Assembly: GCA_964445085.1 (NCBI GenBank)
Contig: CAYUJV010000015.1
Span: 1-35,881, forward strand
Direction: 5' to 3'
DNA length: 35,881 bases
Source of the DNA: Thiobacter sp964445085
Lineage (GTDB): Bacteria; Pseudomonadota; Gammaproteobacteria; Burkholderiales; Thiobacteraceae
Below the pieces are notes generated by a model, which searched no databases, was not told the origin of the DNA, and saw nothing but the letters and a program-made list of their open reading frames with translations. A program made the translations under genes and the position numbers. This document shows, piece by piece, positions 31,125 through 35,881 of the stretch (position 1 is the first letter of the stretch; each line of letters opens with the position of its first letter).

Positions 31125-31685
31125 ATGATCCGCAAAAATCCCCGGGGCGACATGCCAGTCGTCGCCGAATCCGCCTTCGTCGATCCCACCGCCATCCTCT
31201 GCGGCAAGGTGGTCGTGGGCGAAAACGTCTTCATCGGCCCCTATGCCGTCATCCGCGCCGACGAGGTGAATGACGAGGGCGACATGGAGCCGATCGTCAT
31301 CGGCGCCAACTCCAACATCCAGGACGGCGTGGTGATCCATTGCAAGGCGGGCGGCGGCGTCGTCATCGGGCAGGGCACTTCCATCGCCCACCGTTCCATC
31401 GTGCACGGCCCGTGCAAGGTGGGCAACAACGTGTTCATCGGCTTCAACTCGGTGCTGTTCAACTGCAGCGTGGGCGACGGCTCGGTGGTGCGCCACAACG
31501 CCGTGGTCGAAGGCTGCACCGTGCCGCCGGGTTTCTACATCCCTTCCACCGTGAACATCCACTCCGACGCCGAACTGGCCAGCATCGAGCGGGTGACGCC
31601 GGACGTGACCGGCTTCTCCGAATCCGTGGCGGAAGCCAACCGCGAGCTGGTCAAGGGCTACAACCGGATCCGCAACGAATTCTAG
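31125..31685 (+). CDS. Gamma-class carbonic anhydrase-like protein
   Basis: 186 residues with a left-handed beta-helix of hexapeptide repeats. The three zinc-ligand positions expected for gamma carbonic anhydrases are present: H72 (DGVVIH), H89 and H94 (SIAHRSIVHGP). The order NSNIQDGVVIHC and GNNVFIGFNSVLFNC resembles the CamH subgroup. It would interconvert CO2 and bicarbonate as a cytoplasmic trimer, though some family members lack activity. It lies 45 bp after the stress protein gene, with TAAAAT at 31087-31092 as a possible -10. Its position between two SulP genes suggests a bicarbonate-related role. Confidence 0.88.
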   Translation: MIRKNPRGDMPVVAESAFVDPTAILCGKVVVGENVFIGPYAVIRADEVNDEGDMEPIVIGANSNIQDGVVIHCKAGGGVVIGQGTSIAHRSIVHGPCKVGNNVFIGFNSVLFNCSVGDGSVVRHNAVVEGCTVPPGFYIPSTVNIHSDAELASIERVTPDVTGFSESVAEANRELVKGYNRIRNEF

Positions 31686-31706
31686 TCATCACGGCATGAA
31701 GCTGCT

Positions 31707-31785
31707 GCGCGGCGCGATCTCGAACCTCCGGTGCTCGCCGTACCGTTCCTACGGCCGCGCTCCCTGCTTCGACCTCGCTCCGCCC
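31707..31785. repeat. Imperfect palindromic intergenic element related to the 123-bp repeat
   Basis: The core stem GCCGTA / TACGGC (31737-31742 and 31750-31755) is flanked by outer arms 31707-31724 and 31768-31785 that pair at 14 of 18 positions. The centre (GTGCTCGCCGTAC then TTCCT then TACGG) resembles the centre of the element at 26521-26643. It fills most of the 132 bp between the carbonic anhydrase and third SulP genes; I see no gene there. Confidence 0.5.
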
Positions 31786-31817
31786 GCTGCGCCGCCGGTC
31801 GCCATGGCTCACTGCCG

Positions 31818-33437
31818 ATGATCGCCGCCCTCGAAGCCTATCGTTCCGGTCTGTTCCACCGGCGGCATCTGCTGCCCAATGTGATCGCCGGCCTGGTGGT
31901 GGGCGTGGTGGCCCTGCCCCTGGCCATGGCCTTCGCCATCGCCAGCGGCGCGCGGCCGGAACAGGGCATCTACACCGGCATCGTCGCCGGGCTGATCGCC
32001 ACCCTGTTCGGCAGCTCGCGCATCTCCATCAGCGGCCCCACCGGCGCCTTCATCGCCATCCTCGCCGGCATCACCGCCAAGTACGGAATCGACGGACTGC
32101 AGATCGCGAGCTTCATGGCTGGCATCGTCCTGCTGCTGATGGGCGCGCTGAAGCTGGGCAACGTCATCCGTTTCATCCCCACCCCGGTCATCACCGGCTT
32201 CACCGCCGGCATCGGCGTCATCATTTTCGTCGGCGAGTGGAAGGACTTCTTCGGCCTGCAGCCGGCGGCGAGCGGCCGGCATTTCCATGAAAAACTCCTG
32301 GCCCTGCTCGCCGCGCTGCCGGATTTCCACTGGCCCACCCTGTTGATCGGCCTCGGCAGCCTTGCCATCGTCGTCGGCTGGGCGCGCATTTCGCGGCGCA
32401 TCCCCAGCCCGCTGGTGGCGATGGTGGCGGCGAGCGCCGTCCAGGCCAGCTTTCACTTCCCGGGTGTCGCCACCATCGGCAGCGCCTTCGGCGGCATCCC
32501 CTCCACCCTGCCCGCCTTCGGACTGCCGGACGTCACCTTCGGACGCGTGCTGGAGCTGCTCGGCCCGGCACTGACCATCGCCATGCTCGGCGCGATCGAA
32601 TCGCTGCTGTGCGCGGTGGTCGCCGACGGCATGGCCGGCACCCGGCACGAGCCGAACCAGGAACTGATCGGACAAGGGCTTGCCAACCTGGCTGCGCCGC
32701 TGTTCGGCGGCTTTGCCGCCACCGGGGCCATCGCCCGCACCGCGACCAACATCCGCAGCGGCGGCACCAGCCCGCTGGCGGGCGTGGTGCATGCCCTGAC
32801 CCTGCTCGTGATCATCGTCGCCCTCGCCCCGCTGGCCGTGAACATTCCGCTGGCGGCGCTGGCGGCGATCCTGTTCGTGGTCGCCTGGAACATGAGCGAG
32901 GCCCGCCACTTCGTCGACCTGGTTCGGCACGCGCCGCGCAACGATGTCATCCTGCTGCTGGTCACCTTCACGCTGACGGTGTTCGCCGACCTGGTCATCG
33001 CGGTCAACGTCGGCGTGATGCTCGCCGCGCTGCTGTTCATGAAGCGCATGAGCGAGACCGTGCGCATCGAGGGCGAGAGCGAGGAGGCGCTCGCCAGCGT
33101 GTGCCCGGTCGGCGTGCCCAAGGACGTGCAGATCTACTCCATCGACGGGCCGCTGTTCTTCGGTGCCGCCGCGAGCTTCGAGCGCACCCTGGCCGGCCTG
33201 CACGACAAGACCCGGGTACTGATCCTGCGCCTGGGTCACGTGCCGATCATCGACGCCACCGCCATGCATGCCTTGGACGACATGATCCGGCATTTTCAGC
33301 AGCGCCATGTCCGCGTCGTGCTGTGCGAAGCCAACGACCGCGTCGCCGGCAAGCTCAGGGAATTCGGCCTGCTCGCGCGGCTCGGGCAGGACGACGTGCG
33401 CATCGGCCTGACTGACGCGCTGGCAAAGCTGGCTTAA
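31818..33437 (+). CDS. SulP-family inorganic anion transporter with STAS domain (third, divergent copy)
   Basis: 539 residues from ATG 31818 (MIAALEAYRSGLFHRRHLLPN); the longer frame to 31731 runs through the palindromic repeat. It is a SulP membrane domain with GVVALPLAMAFAIASGARPEQGIYT, SGPTGAFIAILAGI and NQELIGQGLANLAAPLFGGFAATGAIARTATNI, then a STAS domain (about 430-535: IYSIDGPLFFGAAASFERTL, VPIIDATAMHALDD). It clearly differs from the other two copies and lacks their C-terminal cysteine motif, so it may carry a different anion. It lies directly downstream of the carbonic anhydrase gene, and bicarbonate (BicA-like) is one candidate substrate. Confidence 0.92.
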   Translation: MIAALEAYRSGLFHRRHLLPNVIAGLVVGVVALPLAMAFAIASGARPEQGIYTGIVAGLIATLFGSSRISISGPTGAFIAILAGITAKYGIDGLQIASFMAGIVLLLMGALKLGNVIRFIPTPVITGFTAGIGVIIFVGEWKDFFGLQPAASGRHFHEKLLALLAALPDFHWPTLLIGLGSLAIVVGWARISRRIPSPLVAMVAASAVQASFHFPGVATIGSAFGGIPSTLPAFGLPDVTFGRVLELLGPALTIAMLGAIESLLCAVVADGMAGTRHEPNQELIGQGLANLAAPLFGGFAATGAIARTATNIRSGGTSPLAGVVHALTLLVIIVALAPLAVNIPLAALAAILFVVAWNMSEARHFVDLVRHAPRNDVILLLVTFTLTVFADLVIAVNVGVMLAALLFMKRMSETVRIEGESEEALASVCPVGVPKDVQIYSIDGPLFFGAAASFERTLAGLHDKTRVLILRLGHVPIIDATAMHALDDMIRHFQQRHVRVVLCEANDRVAGKLREFGLLARLGQDDVRIGLTDALAKLA

Positions 33438-33453
33438 GCGCGCCGCGCAACGG

Positions 33454-33462
33454 TGCTATCCT
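33454..33462 (+). promoter_or_regulatory. Possible extended -10 promoter for the adenosyltransferase gene
   Basis: TGcTATCCT matches an extended -10 (TGn-TATAAT-like) 34 bp before the ATG at 33497, with no evident -35. Single weak motif. Confidence 0.25.
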
Positions 33463-33496
33463 TGCCGCTGGCGCATCCGGCCGGCGACGACATTCC

Positions 33497-34051
33497 ATGG
33501 GACATCGACTGACGAAGATCTACACCCGCACCGGGGACGACGGCAGCACCGGCCTCGGCGACGGCTCGCGCGTGGCCAAGACCAGCGCGCGCGTCGAGGC
33601 CATGGGAGCCGTGGACGAACTGAACAGCCACCTCGGGCTCCTGCTCGCGGACGAATCGCTGCCGGAGCCGATGCGCCAGGCGCTGATGCGCATCCAGCAC
33701 GAGTTGTTCGAACTGGGCGGCGAGCTGTCCATCCCCGGTCATGGGCGCATCGACGACGCCATGGTGGCAGCGCTGGAGCGCGAACTGGACGCATGGAACG
33801 AGGCCCTGCCGCCGCTGAAGGAATTCATCCTCCCCGGCGGCGCCCGCGCCGCCGCCCAGTGTCATGTCGCCCGTGCCGTCTGCCGCCGCGCCGAGCGCCG
33901 CCTGGCGGCGCTGGCGCAGACCGAGGCGGTGTCCCCGCCGGCGCTCAAATACCTGAACCGCCTGTCGGACCTGCTGTTCGTGCTGGGCCGGGCGATCAAC
34001 CAGGCGCTCGGCCGGCCGGACGTGCTGTGGGTGCCGAAGCACCGAATCTGA
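33497..34051 (+). CDS. Cob(I)yrinic acid a,c-diamide adenosyltransferase (PduO type)
   Basis: A 184-residue cytoplasmic enzyme that transfers the adenosyl group of ATP to cob(I)alamin, giving coenzyme B12. The N-terminal ATP-binding signature KIYTRTGDDGSTGLGDGSRV (7-26) and VDELNSHLG are intact, as is the helix with FILPGGARAAAQCHVARAVCRRAERR that holds the conserved arginine and glutamate. Length and motifs match PduO-type rather than CobA-type enzymes. No B12-dependent enzyme or cobalamin riboswitch is visible nearby. Confidence 0.94.
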   Translation: MGHRLTKIYTRTGDDGSTGLGDGSRVAKTSARVEAMGAVDELNSHLGLLLADESLPEPMRQALMRIQHELFELGGELSIPGHGRIDDAMVAALERELDAWNEALPPLKEFILPGGARAAAQCHVARAVCRRAERRLAALAQTEAVSPPALKYLNRLSDLLFVLGRAINQALGRPDVLWVPKHRI

Positions 34052-34080
34052 AATCGCATCAAGGCTCAAAAGGAGAAATC

Positions 34081-34788
34081 ATGCCGCAAGACTTTTCCGG
34101 ACAAGTGGTTCTGGTTGCGGGCGGGACCGGCGGCCTGGGCCGCGCGGTCAGCACTGCCTTCCTAGACGCCGGAGCGAGCGTCGCCGTCACCTATCGCCAC
34201 GCCGCCGAATTCGACAGCCTCAAGGCCGACGCCGGCGCGAAGGCGTCGCGGCTCGAAGGCCATGAGGTGGACATAATGGACGAAGCGGCGGTGAAGCAGC
34301 TCGTCGACGGGCTGGTCGCGCGGCACGGACGGCTGGACGCCGTGGTCAACGCGGTGGGCGGCTACGATGCCGGCGCGCCGCTGTGGGAGATGGAAACCGG
34401 CGTGCTGGACAAGATGCTGACCCTCAACCTGCGCAGCGGCTACCTGCTGGCGCGGGCCGTGGTGCCGGCGATGCTGAGGCAGGGCCGCGGCGCCCTGGTC
34501 AATGTCGCGGCCACCGCGGCCTTCAATCACATGGCGGCGGCGGGCGCCTACGTCGCGTCCAAGGCCGCGGCGGTGGCGATGATCGATTCCCTTGCCGCGG
34601 ACCTGAAGGGCAGCGGCGTGCGCGCCAACTCCATCTGCCCGAGCATCATCGATACCGAAGCCAACCGCAAGGCCATGCCCGACGCCGATTACACCAAATG
34701 GCCGAAGCCGGCGGAGATCGCCCGCGTCATCCTGTTCCTGTGCAGCGAGGATGCCAAACTGATCCACGGCGCCGCGATCCCGGTCTGA
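34081..34788 (+). CDS. Short-chain dehydrogenase/reductase family protein with atypical active site
   Basis: 235 residues; the ATG at 34081 follows a clear AAAGGAG site. The Rossmann nucleotide loop reads GGTGGLG (14-20) and the helix-4 asparagine is N116. The YxxxK pair is Y157/K161 (AYVASK). The residue 13 before the tyrosine, normally the catalytic serine, is A144 in VNVAATAAF, followed by T145. Either the threonine substitutes or the protein has lost normal dehydrogenase activity. The C-terminus (FLCSEDAKLIHGAAIPV) is the usual SDR ending. Substrate unknown. Confidence 0.9.
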   Translation: MPQDFSGQVVLVAGGTGGLGRAVSTAFLDAGASVAVTYRHAAEFDSLKADAGAKASRLEGHEVDIMDEAAVKQLVDGLVARHGRLDAVVNAVGGYDAGAPLWEMETGVLDKMLTLNLRSGYLLARAVVPAMLRQGRGALVNVAATAAFNHMAAAGAYVASKAAAVAMIDSLAADLKGSGVRANSICPSIIDTEANRKAMPDADYTKWPKPAEIARVILFLCSEDAKLIHGAAIPV

Positions 34789-34800
34789 GCCGGCAGCGCA

Positions 34801-35881
34801 CTACACCTTGCATTCGGCCACGAGCTCGGCGTGGCCGGTCTCGTCCACGCTCTCGATGCGCACGTCGTAGCCCCACAGGCGGGCGATGTGGCGCAGCATC
34901 TCCGGGGTGCTGTCGCCGAGTGGCCGCCGGTCGTGCATGGTGTGGCAGAGGGTGAGCGAACGGTCGCCGTACACGTCCACGTTCCACACCTGGATATTGG
35001 GCTCGCGATTGCCCAGGTTGTATTGCTCGGCCAGGGCCTGGCGCACCTGCCGGTAGCCGGCATCGTCGTGGATGGCGGCGATCTCCAGCTTGTCTTCCCG
35101 GTCGTCGTCCACCACCGCGAACAGTTTCATCTCCCGGATCAGGCTGGGCGACAGGTACTGGGCGATGAAGCTCTCGTCCTTGAAGTTGCGCATGGCGAAG
35201 TCGAGGGTCTTCACCCAGTCCGCACCGGCGATCTCGGGGAACCAGCGGCGGTCTTCCTCGGTGGGCGCTTCGCACATGCGCCGGATGTCGCGGAACATGT
35301 TGAAACCCAGCGCATAGGGGTTGATGCCGTTGTACATGCGGCTGTAGAACGGCGGCTGGTACACGACATTGGTGTGCGACTGCAGGAATTCCATCATGAA
35401 GCCGTCGGTGAGTTTGCCCTCTTCATACAGGTGGTTGAGGATCGTGTAGTGCCAGAAGGTGGCCCAGCCCTCGTTCATCACCTGCGTCTGGCGCTGGGGG
35501 TAGAAGTACTGGGCAATCTTGCGCACGATGCGCACGATCTCGCGCTGCCAGGGCTCCAGGCGCGGCGCGTTCTTCTCGATGAAGTAGAGCAGGTTTTCCT
35601 GCGGCTCGGCAGGGAAGCGCCGCTCCTTGGCGGCCTTCTCCGCCGCCTCCTTGGGCGGCAGGGTGCGCCACAGGTCGTTCACTTGTGACTGCAGGTATTC
35701 CTCCCGCTCCTGCTGGCGCGCCTTTTCCTTCGCCATCGACAGCTTCGCCGGGCGCTTGTAGCGGTCCACGCCATGGTTCATCAGCGCATGGCAGGAATCG
35801 AGGATTTCCTCCACCGCCACCTCGCCGTAGCGCTCCTCGCATTCGGCCACGAAATTGCGGGCGAACACCAGGTAGTCGAGG
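34801..35881 (-). CDS. spoVR: SpoVR family protein (N-terminal part outside window)
   Basis: About 360 C-terminal residues; the frame remains open past 35881 (LDYLVFARNF), so the true start is beyond the window, and the family is about 500 residues. Diagnostic blocks are MNEGWATFWHYTILNHLYEEGKL, YQPPFYSRMYNGINPYALGFNMFRDI and WNVDVYGDRSLTLCHTMHDRRPL. SpoVR/YcgB proteins usually accompany the PrkA/YeaG kinase and YeaH and act in stress or stationary-phase responses; the biochemical role is unclear. The partner genes would lie to the right of the window. Confidence 0.95.
   Translation of the reverse strand, partial: LDYLVFARNFVAECEERYGEVAVEEILDSCHALMNHGVDRYKRPAKLSMAKEKARQQEREEYLQSQVNDLWRTLPPKEAAEKAAKERRFPAEPQENLLYFIEKNAPRLEPWQREIVRIVRKIAQYFYPQRQTQVMNEGWATFWHYTILNHLYEEGKLTDGFMMEFLQSHTNVVYQPPFYSRMYNGINPYALGFNMFRDIRRMCEAPTEEDRRWFPEIAGADWVKTLDFAMRNFKDESFIAQYLSPSLIREMKLFAVVDDDREDKLEIAAIHDDAGYRQVRQALAEQYNLGNREPNIQVWNVDVYGDRSLTLCHTMHDRRPLGDSTPEMLRHIARLWGYDVRIESVDETGHAELVAECKV

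Noticed and set aside
33438..33496. Cobalamin riboswitch before the adenosyltransferase gene
   Set aside because: The 59-bp leader is far too short and shows no B12-box-like sequence.

Overview
This is a 35.9 kb, high-GC window that is almost fully coding. It is most likely a draft or metagenome scaffold from a betaproteobacterium (Rhodocyclales/Nitrosomonadales-like). The lineage rests on family recognition: the ilvE / CHCC zinc-finger / waaF order, small DUF3460 and DUF1841 proteins, and rnfABCDGE followed by nth. A run of exactly 100 N (1929-2028) lies inside one gene. The first gene (ilvE) and the last (spoVR) are cut by the window edges. No rRNA, tRNA, CRISPR array, phage or transposase was found, and no gene-free stretch exceeds about 225 bp.

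Left part (1-10.5 kb) is mainly housekeeping: ilvE end, CHCC zinc-finger protein and waaF; then a two-gene signalling unit of a PhnD-type periplasmic binding protein with a membrane GGDEF-EAL protein and no ABC permease or ATPase; hemN on the opposite strand; an NTF2-like protein, a YheT-type hydrolase and a phosphomannomutase/phosphoglucomutase; then a lipoprotein and a DUF3460 protein on the minus strand.

Middle (10.6-22.3 kb): pyrD, kup and ald, then the complete Rnf/Rsx electron-transport operon (rnfABCDGE) with nth, a FIST-domain protein and a DUF1841 protein. A perfect 27-bp inverted repeat built from 9-mers separates rnfE from nth.

Right part (22.3-33.4 kb) is the most distinctive region: two small monohaem cytochromes c divergent from a SulP anion transporter, then a two-TM protein plus a TauE/SafE exporter, an OmpR-family response regulator with its histidine kinase, a second closely related SulP transporter with a universal stress protein, a gamma-class carbonic anhydrase, and a third, divergent SulP transporter. 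Immediately after the kinase gene are four repeats spaced exactly 11 bp apart (TTGACG type), ending 10 bp before a -10 element. This is the layout of a PhoB/OmpR-type activator site and suggests that the local two-component system controls the second SulP unit. Taken together, the region looks like a regulated inorganic-anion transport module (sulfate, sulfite/thiosulfate or bicarbonate); the substrate cannot be decided from sequence alone.

The window ends with a PduO-type cobalamin adenosyltransferase, an SDR protein lacking the usual catalytic serine, and the C-terminal part of SpoVR on the minus strand.
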